Assembly (NCBI GenBank): GCA_934101185.1
Contig: CAKOQD010000017.1
Span: 1-20,965 of the forward strand
Direction of reading: 5' to 3'
Source: an uncultured Bacilli bacterium
GTDB taxonomy: Bacteria > Bacillota_I > Bacilli_A > RF39 > UBA660
DNA: 20,965 nt
Positions 1 to 7,529 of this stretch are shown here, piece after piece. The notes under the pieces were generated by a model, which did not search any database, was not told the DNA's origin, and saw nothing but the letters and a program-made list of their open reading frames with translations. A program made the position numbers and the translations under genes. Numbering within the stretch: the stretch's first letter is position 1; the number at the start of each line of letters is the position of its first letter.

Positions 1-109
1 TTATAAAGAGTATGATAAATTTAAAGTTAAACAAGATAAATTATATAAATCAGACTTTGATAATTTTTTAAATGAAGCAAGAATGATAGAGAAAGGAAGT
101 GATAAATAA
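1..109 (+). CDS. C-terminal end of an unrecognised protein (5' truncated)
   Basis: An open frame runs from base 2 to a TAA at 107-109 and gives about 35 residues, rich in Lys, Asp and Tyr (start YKEYDKFKVKQDK, end MIEKGSDK). I do not recognise the family from this tail. Its stop overlaps the ATG of rbgA (TAATG), so the two are probably translationally coupled and share a transcript. Low-complexity AT-rich sequence can stay open by chance, but the TAATG junction and the SD-like GGAAGTG just before it argue for a real gene end. Confidence 0.55.
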   Translation, partial: YKEYDKFKVKQDKLYKSDFDNFLNEARMIEKGSDK

Positions 110-1032
110 TGGATATGTACAAAAAAAGAGAAATGAGAAAAAACAAAAAAATGAATGAAGATACAAAAAGTTTACCATCAACGAGTATCAACTGGTATCC
201 TGGCCATATGGCTAAGACTAAAAGACTTATAAAAGAAAACTTAAATGTAATAGACATAATTTATGAAGTAATAGACTCACGTATTCCATATAGTTCTAAA
301 ATAATAGATATAGATGATTTAATATCTAATAAGCCTAGAATATTAATAATGACTAAGTATGATTTATGTGATAAGATCGAAACTGATAAGTTTGCTAAGT
401 ATTATGAATCTCTTGGATATAAAGTAATTAAATGTGATCTTACATCAAACGATAATCTTAATAATTTGTTTGATTTAAGTAACGAAATATTAAAAGATAA
501 AATACAAAAGCAAAAAGAAAAAGGCATAAAAAAACAAACTATACGTGCTTTAGTAATAGGAATACCAAATGCTGGTAAATCTACATTAATAAATAAAATA
601 GTAGGAAGAAAAATAACAGTAACAGGAAATAAACCTGGTGTTACTAAAAACCTTAGTTGGATAAGAGTAGGTAAAAACATTGAACTCCTTGATTCACCTG
701 GAATATTATGGCCTAAGTTAGAGCAGGACCGTGTAGCATTTAATCTAGCAAGTACTACTGCGATTAAAGAAGAAATACTACCACTTGAAGACGTAGCAGT
801 CTACATATTAAACTTTTTATCTAAATACTACAAAGATATATTAATCGATAACTATGGTGTTCTGGATACATCTGATACATATGAAATATTCGAAATAATT
901 GGTAGAAAAAAAGGTTGTCTTATGAAAGGTGGTCTTATTGACTATGATAAAGTAATAGATATAATAATAAATGATATAAAGAAAGGCAAAGTAAAAGGAA
1001 TTACTTTTGATAGATTCGAAGATGTTAAATAA
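109..1032 (+). CDS. rbgA: Ribosome biogenesis GTPase RbgA (YlqF)
   Basis: RbgA is a circularly permuted GTPase that acts in late assembly of the 50S subunit. The 307-residue product shows the permuted motif order: the family signature NWYPGHM near residues 28-34, G4 as TKYD at 82-85, then the P-loop G1 GIPNAGKS at 151-158, the G2 region around PGVTK at 176-180, and G3 DSPG at 195-198. A roughly 100-residue C-terminal helical region follows, as in the family. It is slightly longer than the B. subtilis protein (about 282 residues) because of a basic 20-residue N-terminal extension. The ATG is preceded by AAAGGAAGTG and overlaps the previous stop. rnhB follows and overlaps it, which is the usual rbgA-rnhB order in Bacillota. 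Confidence 0.95.
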   Translation: MDMYKKREMRKNKKMNEDTKSLPSTSINWYPGHMAKTKRLIKENLNVIDIIYEVIDSRIPYSSKIIDIDDLISNKPRILIMTKYDLCDKIETDKFAKYYESLGYKVIKCDLTSNDNLNNLFDLSNEILKDKIQKQKEKGIKKQTIRALVIGIPNAGKSTLINKIVGRKITVTGNKPGVTKNLSWIRVGKNIELLDSPGILWPKLEQDRVAFNLASTTAIKEEILPLEDVAVYILNFLSKYYKDILIDNYGVLDTSDTYEIFEIIGRKKGCLMKGGLIDYDKVIDIIINDIKKGKVKGITFDRFEDVK

Positions 1033-2008
1033 AGAACAAATACTAGATAAACTAAATGAATTAGAATTAGATAAGAATGAGTTTGTTGTTTCGATGGGTT
1101 CATCACTTGTAATGCACAATATAAAAAAAGAAACAAATAATATAAATATATCTATCGGTTCTGATTCTTTTTCTAGATTAAAACAAAAATATAACTCGAT
1201 ATATGAAAATAACATAGAAATAATTAAATATGATGTATTTGAAATAAGTAATTTAGATTTAAATTTAGAAAAAGAACTTATAGACAATTATTATTGTCAA
1301 GACTTAGAAAATATTATGAGTATTAAAAAAGAATTAAATAGAAAAAAAGATATTAAAGATATAAAAGCAATAGATTTATATTTATGTAGTTTAGATAACA
1401 TGAGATATGAAAAAGAATTATATAAAAATAATATAACTCTAATCGCTGGAGTTGACGAAGTAGGAAGAGGACCATTAATTGGTCCGGTTGTAGCATCTGC
1501 AGTTATTCTTCCTAAAGATTATGTTTTAAAAGGACTTACTGATTCAAAGAAATTATCCGAAAAGAAAAGGGATTATTACTATGATATCATAAAAAAAGAT
1601 GCATTAGCTATCGGAATAGGGGTAATAGACAATAATATAATTGACGAAGTAAATATATATGAAGCAACAAAACTTGCTATGAAAGAAGCTATAAATAATT
1701 TAAGTATTAAACCAGAACATATATTAATAGATGCTATGAAATTAGATATAGATATTCCAACAACATCAATTATAAAAGGAGACTTTAAATCACAAACAAT
1801 CGCTGCAGCATCAGTCATAGCAAAAGTAACAAGGGATAAAATGATGTATGAACTTGATAAAGAGTATCCAGAATATAACTTTAAAAATAACAAAGGATAT
1901 CCCACAAAAGATCATCTTGATGCTATAGAAAAACATGGTATACTGAAGCAACATAGAAACTCATATGGACCTGTAAGAGATTATATAGAAAAATATAATA
2001 ACAAATAA
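1007..2008 (+). CDS. rnhB: Ribonuclease HII with N-terminal nucleotidyltransferase-like domain
   Basis: RNase HII removes ribonucleotides from DNA and RNA-DNA hybrids. The catalytic domain begins near residue 133 and carries the expected acidic residues: D150 and E151 in GVDEVGRGPL, D242 in HILIDAM, and D277 in the AKVTRD segment, with LTDSKKLSEKKR at 178-188. The unusual part is residues 24-122. Their pattern (VSMGSSLVMHNI, TNNINISI, then DLENIMSIKKELNRKKDIKDIKAID) looks like the small nucleotidyltransferase fold found in AbiEii-like proteins, with the usual acidic DxD replaced by Asn. The TTG at 1007 has AAAAGGA at 993-999 seven bases upstream. An ATG at 1022 is the alternative start but has no Shine-Dalgarno sequence. 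Both lie inside the end of rbgA. The RNase HII call is secure; the extra domain is an inference from pattern. Confidence 0.93.
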   Translation: MIDSKMLNKEQILDKLNELELDKNEFVVSMGSSLVMHNIKKETNNINISIGSDSFSRLKQKYNSIYENNIEIIKYDVFEISNLDLNLEKELIDNYYCQDLENIMSIKKELNRKKDIKDIKAIDLYLCSLDNMRYEKELYKNNITLIAGVDEVGRGPLIGPVVASAVILPKDYVLKGLTDSKKLSEKKRDYYYDIIKKDALAIGIGVIDNNIIDEVNIYEATKLAMKEAINNLSIKPEHILIDAMKLDIDIPTTSIIKGDFKSQTIAAASVIAKVTRDKMMYELDKEYPEYNFKNNKGYPTKDHLDAIEKHGILKQHRNSYGPVRDYIEKYNNK

Positions 2009-2046
2009 AAGAGTAGCTCAGTGTTTTAAAATCATATAAAAAATGA

Positions 2047-2075
2047 TTGACATATTTTAAAAATTAATGTATAAA
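2047..2075 (+). promoter_or_regulatory. Sigma-A-type promoter of topA
   Basis: TTGACA at 2047-2052, a 17-base spacer and TATAAA at 2070-2075. It lies 22 bases before the topA start, with the RBS GAGGG at 2083-2087 between them. Confidence 0.8.
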
Positions 2076-2097
2076 TTATTACGAGGGATGTGATATC

Positions 2098-4122
2098 ATG
2101 AAAAATTTAGTAATCGTGGAATCACCTAGTAAGAGTAAAACAATTGAAAAATATCTAGGTAATGATTATAAAGTAGTATCTTCAAAGGGTCATATTAGAG
2201 ACCTATCAACATCTGGTAAATTCGGCTTTGGTGTTGATGTAGATGATGGTTTTAAACCTAATTATGAAATAATTAAAGGTAAAAAAAGTGTTGTAACTGA
2301 GTTAAAAAAACTTGTTAAAGAAAGTAATTTAGTATACTTAGCTTCCGATCCTGACCGTGAAGGAGAAGCAATTGCATGGCATTTGAAAGATGCTTTGAAG
2401 TTAAAAGATGATAAATATGATAGAGTAGTATTCAATGAAATAACAAAAGATAAAGTACGTGAAGCCTTTAATCATCCTAGAAAAATTGATGATAATTTGG
2501 TTAAATCTCAAGAATCAAGAAGGATACTAGATCGTATAATTGGTTTTAGATTATCAAAGTTAATGCAATCTAAAACTGGTGGTAAGTCTGCTGGAAGAGT
2601 ACAATCAGTGGCACTTAAACTAATCGTTGATCGTGAAGAAGAAATTAATGCATTTATTCCAGAAGAATATTATACTATCACTGCTATTTTTAATGATTTT
2701 GAATCTAAGTTATTTCAATATGATCATAAAGATTTTGAAATTAAGACAGAAAAAGAAAAAAATAATGTATTAGATAAACTATCTAAAACATTTGAAATAG
2801 AAAGTATAGATAAAAAAGATAAAAACAAAAAAGCAAAACCTCCTTATACAACATCAACTCTTCAACAAGATGCATCTAATAAATATAATTTTCCTGGTAA
2901 AAAAACCATGTCAATTGCTCAAAAACTATATGAAGGAATTGAGTTGGAAAATGAAACTACTGGGTTAATTACTTATATGAGAACAGATTCTATAAGACTT
3001 AGTGATGAGTTTATAAAAAATACTTATAAGTATATTAATGATAACTATGGAAAAGAGTATGTTGGTTATGTAAAGCAAACTAAAAATAAAGAAAATGTTC
3101 AAGATGCGCATGAGGCTATTAGACCAACTGATATTAATAAGAGTCCTGATAAAGTTAAAAAATATTTGTCTGAAGATGAATATAAATTATATAAGTTAAT
3201 TTATTTTAGAGCTCTTGCTTCTTTAATGATTGATGCTAAAGCTCTTACTACTACAATTATTTTGAATAATAATAATTATCAGTTTAAGACAACTGGCTCT
3301 ATCATAACTTTTGATGGTTATTTAAAAGTCTACAAAGATTATGAGTCTACTGAAGAAAAAATATTACCTGATTTAGAAAATTATAATACTAATATAGTTA
3401 TTGCTAATGAGATAGTGGATGAACAACATTTTACTAAGCCAAAACCTAGATATACTGAAGCTAAACTAATTAAGGAACTTGAAGAGTTAGGTATTGGTAG
3501 ACCTTCGACTTATGTTAAGATTATTGATACATTAAAAGAAAGGGGGTATGTTTTACTCGAAGATAAGAAATTTAAACCTACTGAAATAGGGATTTTAACT
3601 ACTCATAAACTTCAAGAGTTTTTCTCTAATATAATAAATGTTGAATATACTGCTAAAATGGAAGATGATCTTGATAAAATAGCGGAAGGAAAAGAAGTAT
3701 GGAATGAAATGCTTGATAGTTTTTATAAAGAATTTGAACCCCTTGTAAAAACTGCATTTAGCGAGATGGAAAAGAAAGAACCAGAAAAAACTGGAGAATC
3801 TTGTCCTTTATGCAATAATCCTCTTGTAATTAGAAAAGGCAAATATGGAGAATTTACTGCTTGTAGTAATTATCCTGAATGTAAATACATTAAAAAAGAA
3901 GAAAAAAAGATTATTGAAATATGTGATTGTCCTAATTGTGATGGAAAAATAGTAGAAAGAAAAACTAAAAGAGGAAAAATATTTTATGGATGTAATAATT
4001 TTCCTAAATGTAATACTGCTTTTTGGGATAAACCTATAAATGAAAGATGTCCTAAATGCAATAGTATTCTTTTAGAAAAGAAAGATAAGATTGTTTGTTC
4101 TTCTTGTGAATATGAAAAATAG
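2098..4122 (+). CDS. topA: DNA topoisomerase I (type IA)
   Basis: This enzyme relaxes negative supercoils through a transient 5'-phosphotyrosine link. The 674-residue protein starts with the TOPRIM domain (VESPSKSKTIEKYL, then SDPDREGEAIAWH with the acidic metal-binding residues). The catalytic tyrosine is Y293 in GLITYMRTDS. The later family motif GIGRPSTYVKII is also present. The C-terminus carries three four-cysteine zinc ribbons, the first starting at C569 (CPLC ... CSNYPEC), the second at CPNC ... CNNFPKC, the third at CPKC ... CSSC. Length and domain order are normal. It has its own promoter and a terminator that overlaps its stop, so it looks monocistronic. Confidence 0.97.
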   Translation: MKNLVIVESPSKSKTIEKYLGNDYKVVSSKGHIRDLSTSGKFGFGVDVDDGFKPNYEIIKGKKSVVTELKKLVKESNLVYLASDPDREGEAIAWHLKDALKLKDDKYDRVVFNEITKDKVREAFNHPRKIDDNLVKSQESRRILDRIIGFRLSKLMQSKTGGKSAGRVQSVALKLIVDREEEINAFIPEEYYTITAIFNDFESKLFQYDHKDFEIKTEKEKNNVLDKLSKTFEIESIDKKDKNKKAKPPYTTSTLQQDASNKYNFPGKKTMSIAQKLYEGIELENETTGLITYMRTDSIRLSDEFIKNTYKYINDNYGKEYVGYVKQTKNKENVQDAHEAIRPTDINKSPDKVKKYLSEDEYKLYKLIYFRALASLMIDAKALTTTIILNNNNYQFKTTGSIITFDGYLKVYKDYESTEEKILPDLENYNTNIVIANEIVDEQHFTKPKPRYTEAKLIKELEELGIGRPSTYVKIIDTLKERGYVLLEDKKFKPTEIGILTTHKLQEFFSNIINVEYTAKMEDDLDKIAEGKEVWNEMLDSFYKEFEPLVKTAFSEMEKKEPEKTGESCPLCNNPLVIRKGKYGEFTACSNYPECKYIKKEEKKIIEICDCPNCDGKIVERKTKRGKIFYGCNNFPKCNTAFWDKPINERCPKCNSILLEKKDKIVCSSCEYEK

Positions 4123-4140
4123 TACTTAGGTACTTTTTTT
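4121..4140 (+). terminator. Intrinsic terminator after topA
   Basis: AGTAC (4121-4125), loop TTAG, GTACT (4130-4134), then an unbroken T run to 4140. The stem starts within the topA stop codon and is short. Confidence 0.6.
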
Positions 4141-4149
4141 ATTGATTTT

Positions 4150-4177
4150 TAGTATACATTATTAAATGAGTATACTA
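4150..4177. repeat. Perfect 8-bp inverted repeat, possible operator
   Basis: TAGTATAC (4150-4157) and GTATACTA (4170-4177) are perfect inverted copies 12 bases apart. No T run follows on either strand, so a terminator is unlikely. It lies in the 200-base gap between topA and sepF, about 110 bases upstream of the sepF promoter. Its function is unknown. Confidence 0.4.
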
Positions 4178-4264
4178 TCATTGAAAATGTTGAATAACAC
4201 TTTCGTAAATTGATTCGTGAATTAGATTTTTCTTTTTTGTGGTAATAAAAAATTAAAAAAAAGA

Positions 4265-4294
4265 TTGCAAGTATTTAATGGTTTGTGTTATCAT
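4265..4294 (+). promoter_or_regulatory. Probable promoter of sepF-divIVA
   Basis: TTGCAA (4265-4270), an 18-base spacer and TATCAT (4289-4294), followed by the strong RBS GGAGGA at 4313-4318. The match to consensus is moderate. Confidence 0.5.
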
Positions 4295-4325
4295 ATATAT
4301 GAGAATACTAGTGGAGGAATGAAAT

Positions 4326-4721
4326 ATGAAATTTGATTTGAAAAAGTTTATTGGTGATGACCAAAAAATAGATAATACAAAAGAGAATGAATATTATGAT
4401 GATTCAACTAAAGAAGATGTAAATGGTGCTAAAATGATCCTTTTAGAACCACGTGCTTATTCTGAATCACAACAAATAGCAGATTATCTTAAAAAAAGAT
4501 GTTCTGTAGTAGTTAATTTAAAAAGAGTAACACCAGAAGTTGCTAAAAGGATAATAGACTTTCTTGGTGGTACTATATATGCAATCGGAGGAACCATGCA
4601 AAAATTAGGAAACGGTATTTTCTTATGTGCTCCGAATAATTTTAATATCGAAGGCAAAATAAGTGAGGGAGAAAAACAAGCTCAAAAAAATAAAAAAGAA
4701 GAACAAGAATTAGACTGGTAA
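4326..4721 (+). CDS. sepF: Cell division protein SepF
   Basis: SepF bundles FtsZ and tethers it to the membrane at the division site. The 131-residue product has a short N-terminal amphipathic stretch, an acidic linker, then the conserved SepF core (about residues 38-105): MILLEPRAYSESQQIADYL, SVVVNLKRV, RIIDFLGGTIYAIGG and the closing IFLCAPNN. A charged tail follows. Length is slightly below the roughly 150 of B. subtilis because the linker is short. GGAGGA sits seven bases before the ATG. divIVA follows about 20 bases later, the usual dcw-type pairing, so the two are probably co-transcribed. Confidence 0.95.
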   Translation: MKFDLKKFIGDDQKIDNTKENEYYDDSTKEDVNGAKMILLEPRAYSESQQIADYLKKRCSVVVNLKRVTPEVAKRIIDFLGGTIYAIGGTMQKLGNGIFLCAPNNFNIEGKISEGEKQAQKNKKEEQELDW

Positions 4722-4740
4722 TATAAATGAGGTGTGGTAT

Positions 4741-5163
4741 ATGGATAATTTTAATCAATCACAAATGGGTTATGATAAAAAGGAAGTAAATGAATTTGTA
4801 GACTACGTAATTAAAAAGACTGAGGAAAATATTGATACTATTAAAAATCAAAATGAAGAAATAAGAAGACTTAATTTAGAACTTGAAAGATATAAAAAAC
4901 TGGAATCGTCTTATCAATATCTTAATACTCAAGCTGAATATACTACTACCGAAATCAAACGTTTAGCAGAACAACAAGCGGATCTTATAATAAAAGAAGC
5001 AAAAGATAATGCTAGTAAAATAGTAAATGATGCATTAATTAAAGCACAAAAAATACAAAATGATAAAGAACTACTTAATAAAAATATTACTATATGTAAA
5101 AAGAAAATAAGAAATGCTTTAATGGAACAATTAGATTTAATCGAAGAAATAGAAATACTTTAA
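4741..5163 (+). CDS. divIVA: DivIVA-like cell division/polarity protein
   Basis: DivIVA proteins bind negatively curved membrane at septa and poles and recruit division or polarity partners. The N-terminus contains the family signature MGYDKKEVNEFVDYVI (about residues 8-23). Residues 24-130 are almost entirely predicted coiled coil, rich in Glu, Lys, Asn and Gln. At 140 residues it is shorter than B. subtilis DivIVA (164) and in the size range of GpsB-like relatives, so a GpsB-type role is possible. The chosen ATG at 4741 lies six bases after GAGGTG; an in-frame GTG at 4732 falls inside that RBS and is rejected. It sits directly downstream of sepF, as expected. Confidence 0.88.
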   Translation: MDNFNQSQMGYDKKEVNEFVDYVIKKTEENIDTIKNQNEEIRRLNLELERYKKLESSYQYLNTQAEYTTTEIKRLAEQQADLIIKEAKDNASKIVNDALIKAQKIQNDKELLNKNITICKKKIRNALMEQLDLIEEIEIL

Positions 5164-5175
5164 TAGTATTTTTTT
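5153..5175 (+). terminator. Intrinsic terminator overlapping the divIVA stop
   Basis: AAATACT (5153-5159), loop TTAAT containing the start of the stop codon, AGTATTT (5165-5171), continuing in a T run to 5175. Confidence 0.65.
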
Positions 5176-5176
5176 C

Positions 5177-5204
5177 TTGACTTTAATTAAAAATAATATA
5201 TAAT
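5177..5204 (+). promoter_or_regulatory. Promoter of the M3-like peptidase gene
   Basis: TTGACT (5177-5182), a 16-base spacer and a perfect TATAAT (5199-5204), starting two bases after the divIVA terminator T run. Confidence 0.75.
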
Positions 5205-5228
5205 ATCTATTGCAAAAAGGTGTTATAT

Positions 5229-6314
5229 ATGGAATTAAATAAACAAATAAAAGAACTTAATAGATTAAAAAGAAGAATAGAGGTAAATTTATTATCAGAT
5301 ATTAATACTGATGATAGAATAGTATTATCACATGAATATATTCATATTATTGATTTACTAAATACAATTGATAAGAATGCAACGCATGAAATACAACCTT
5401 TTATTTATATGAAATACTATGCTTTTAAACATAATATGCCATTTAATATTTTGTTTCAAGAAGCAGATTTTATTAATAAAACATCAAGTGATGTAATTAA
5501 GAAATATAAAAATTTTACTTTAAATCCCAATAAAATATTCATGCAGGATAATAGAGTAGAGTTAAATACAAAACAAAAAATACATATATTAAAATCGTTT
5601 GTAGAAAGTATAGATAAAGAATTATTGCCATTTTTTGAGCAATTACAAAATTTTATAATTTATCATAAATGTAATAATAAAACATATGGGAGAACTTTTT
5701 CGTTTGTTAAACATGATAAATATTATATATATTTAAATTCTAATTATAGAGTATCATCTCTTACAGATGCCTATACATTAGCTCATGAAATAGGACATGC
5801 ATATGAAGATAAATATGTATTAGAAAAACCAATACATTCTATATCTAAATATGATAATTATTATTCAGAAGTATGTTCAACATTTTTTGATACAGTATTT
5901 TTAAATTATGTATTAAGTCATTTTCATTTAAAAGAGGCAAACAGTTTAAAAGAATATAAACTAAATGAAATATTATCATGTTTTAAAACATTGAACTTTT
6001 TACTTAATAACGTAAACATCTTATATGAAGATTATAATTATAGAATACCATACTATGAACTGTTATCTAAACAAGATAAAATACATATAGCAGAATGTAG
6101 TTCATATTTAAAAAGTATTAAATATGGATATGGAATACTTATAGGTACTTATTTTGCTAATCTATATCAAAAGAATAAAGAAGAAGGATTAAAACAATTA
6201 AAAGAATTTTTAAATAAACAATGTTATACTTCTTGTGATGGACTATATCATGAGTTTATAAAGGACTACACATTTCTTGAAGAAGAATTAGATAAAACAA
6301 AAAGAATTAAATAA
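5229..6314 (+). CDS. Small M3-like (oligoendopeptidase F-type) zinc metallopeptidase
   Basis: This is probably a cytoplasmic zinc peptidase acting on oligopeptides. The active site is visible as TLAHEIGHAYED with H186, E187 and H190, and a likely third ligand E214 in YYSEVCSTFFD, which matches the M3 arrangement (HExxH, then EvxS about 25 residues later). The segment just before it (YIYLNSNYRVSSLTDAYTLAHE) also follows the M3 pattern. No signal peptide or membrane segment is seen. At 361 residues it is far shorter than ordinary PepF (about 600), with a reduced N-terminal part. The start is the ATG at 5229 behind AAAAAGG; a GTG at 5220 overlaps that RBS. Its 3' end overlaps the convergent tmcAL by eight bases. 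The substrate is unknown. Confidence 0.8.
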   Translation: MELNKQIKELNRLKRRIEVNLLSDINTDDRIVLSHEYIHIIDLLNTIDKNATHEIQPFIYMKYYAFKHNMPFNILFQEADFINKTSSDVIKKYKNFTLNPNKIFMQDNRVELNTKQKIHILKSFVESIDKELLPFFEQLQNFIIYHKCNNKTYGRTFSFVKHDKYYIYLNSNYRVSSLTDAYTLAHEIGHAYEDKYVLEKPIHSISKYDNYYSEVCSTFFDTVFLNYVLSHFHLKEANSLKEYKLNEILSCFKTLNFLLNNVNILYEDYNYRIPYYELLSKQDKIHIAECSSYLKSIKYGYGILIGTYFANLYQKNKEEGLKQLKEFLNKQCYTSCDGLYHEFIKDYTFLEEELDKTKRIK

Positions 6315-7425
6315 TTATTGGTTTATTTAGTTCTTTTTTAATTAATGAATTATCCTTTACAATAAGAGAATATATTTTAGTTACTTTGAATTCTATATCA
6401 AGATTTTTATCTATATTAGGTTTATAATTACTAATAAGAGGAATATCTATGTTCTTTTTAATACTATTTAAATATTTTTTGCCTTTCATGTTAAAACCAA
6501 GTATTCTTATATAAGTAATTTCATTTATAAAATCTTGTTTTTTAAAATTAGTTAAAATATGTATTAACATTCTATTAATTTTATTATAGGTATATCTTTT
6601 AGTTTTGATATTAGATATTAATTCTTCAATAGTAAAAGCATTATCTATATATTTTAGTATTCTGGACTCTATTCCTTCATCTACTGTTTGATATATTGAT
6701 AGGTCTTCAGTAGTATTTATTTTATATTTTAATAAATCTAAATAGTCGGAATTCTTATATATAATATTTTTATCATAATTAATATATTTAGATATATCTT
6801 TATTTTCCTTTATTAACTTTCTAATTAGACTAGCACTTAAAATATTACTATTTATATCTTTACCATGATAGTCATTAGTTCTTTTTATAGAGATAGGTTC
6901 AATATCATAGTTATTTTTAATTATCTCTTTTATGTATGATATACCCAATAAGTCATTCGGAGTATCAATCTTTTTAATATTAAAATGCTTTAAAGCAAGA
7001 GATAAACTAGTAGGGTAGTTATTACCATCATCAAGATATTTTTTAACTAAAAAGTCAAATTCATTATTATTTACTTGTAAGTTAGCTATATTGTATAAAA
7101 GATCTATATCATTTGTTTCACTACCAAATACTATTTTAGACACCTTTAATTTATTTAGTATAGCCATTGCTCCTTTGGCAAAAATATCTGCACTTTGAGA
7201 TGAAAATACAAAGGGCAACTCAATTACTATATCTATCCCATTATTAAGACAAATACTTGTTTTATTCCATTTATTAAGTACACTTACTTCTCCTCGTTCA
7301 CAAAATGATGAAGACATAACACATATAATTAAAGAATCTTTATACATTTCTTTAATTTTTTTAATATGATATAAATGTCCTAAATGAAAAGGATTATATT
7401 CTGCGATTATTCCAATTACTTCCAT
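6307..7425 (-). CDS. tmcAL: tRNA(Met) cytidine acetate ligase TmcAL (YlbM)
   Basis: TmcAL uses ATP and acetate to acetylate C34 of elongator tRNA-Met. The N-terminus has the nucleotidyltransferase signature GIIAEYNPFHLGHLYHI with H14-x-G-H17, followed by VMSSSFCERGE and the family-typical IDIVIELPFVFSSQSADIFA and KIVFGSE segments. The middle and C-terminal region is Lys/Ile rich and less conserved. It has 372 residues against about 415 in B. subtilis, with a shortened C-terminus. The ATG at 7425 is chosen because GGTGAT lies just upstream; the ATG at 7437 is part of that RBS region. The gene converges on the M3 peptidase with overlapping ends and no visible terminator between them. Confidence 0.92.
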   Translation of the reverse strand: MEVIGIIAEYNPFHLGHLYHIKKIKEMYKDSLIICVMSSSFCERGEVSVLNKWNKTSICLNNGIDIVIELPFVFSSQSADIFAKGAMAILNKLKVSKIVFGSETNDIDLLYNIANLQVNNNEFDFLVKKYLDDGNNYPTSLSLALKHFNIKKIDTPNDLLGISYIKEIIKNNYDIEPISIKRTNDYHGKDINSNILSASLIRKLIKENKDISKYINYDKNIIYKNSDYLDLLKYKINTTEDLSIYQTVDEGIESRILKYIDNAFTIEELISNIKTKRYTYNKINRMLIHILTNFKKQDFINEITYIRILGFNMKGKKYLNSIKKNIDIPLISNYKPNIDKNLDIEFKVTKIYSLIVKDNSLIKKELNKPIII

Positions 7426-7441
7426 ACAAATCACCATCTAT

Positions 7442-7470
7442 ATTGTAACAAATAATTATTATTATGTAAA
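7442..7470 (-). promoter_or_regulatory. Promoter of tmcAL
   Basis: On the minus strand: TTTACA (complement of 7465-7470), a 17-base spacer and TACAAT (complement of 7442-7447). It diverges from the surface-operon promoter nine bases away. Confidence 0.7.
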
Positions 7471-7478
7471 ATATCATC

Positions 7479-7507
7479 TTTACAAAGAATTAAATATTTT
7501 ATATAAT
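7479..7507 (+). promoter_or_regulatory. Promoter of the TasA-module surface operon
   Basis: TTTACA (7479-7484), exactly 17 bases, then TATAAT (7502-7507). The RBS AAGGAG follows about ten bases later, so the 5' leader is very short. No comparably good promoter was seen in the gaps between the next three genes. Confidence 0.78.
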
Positions 7508-7529
7508 TATTATAGTAAGGAGCAATCAT

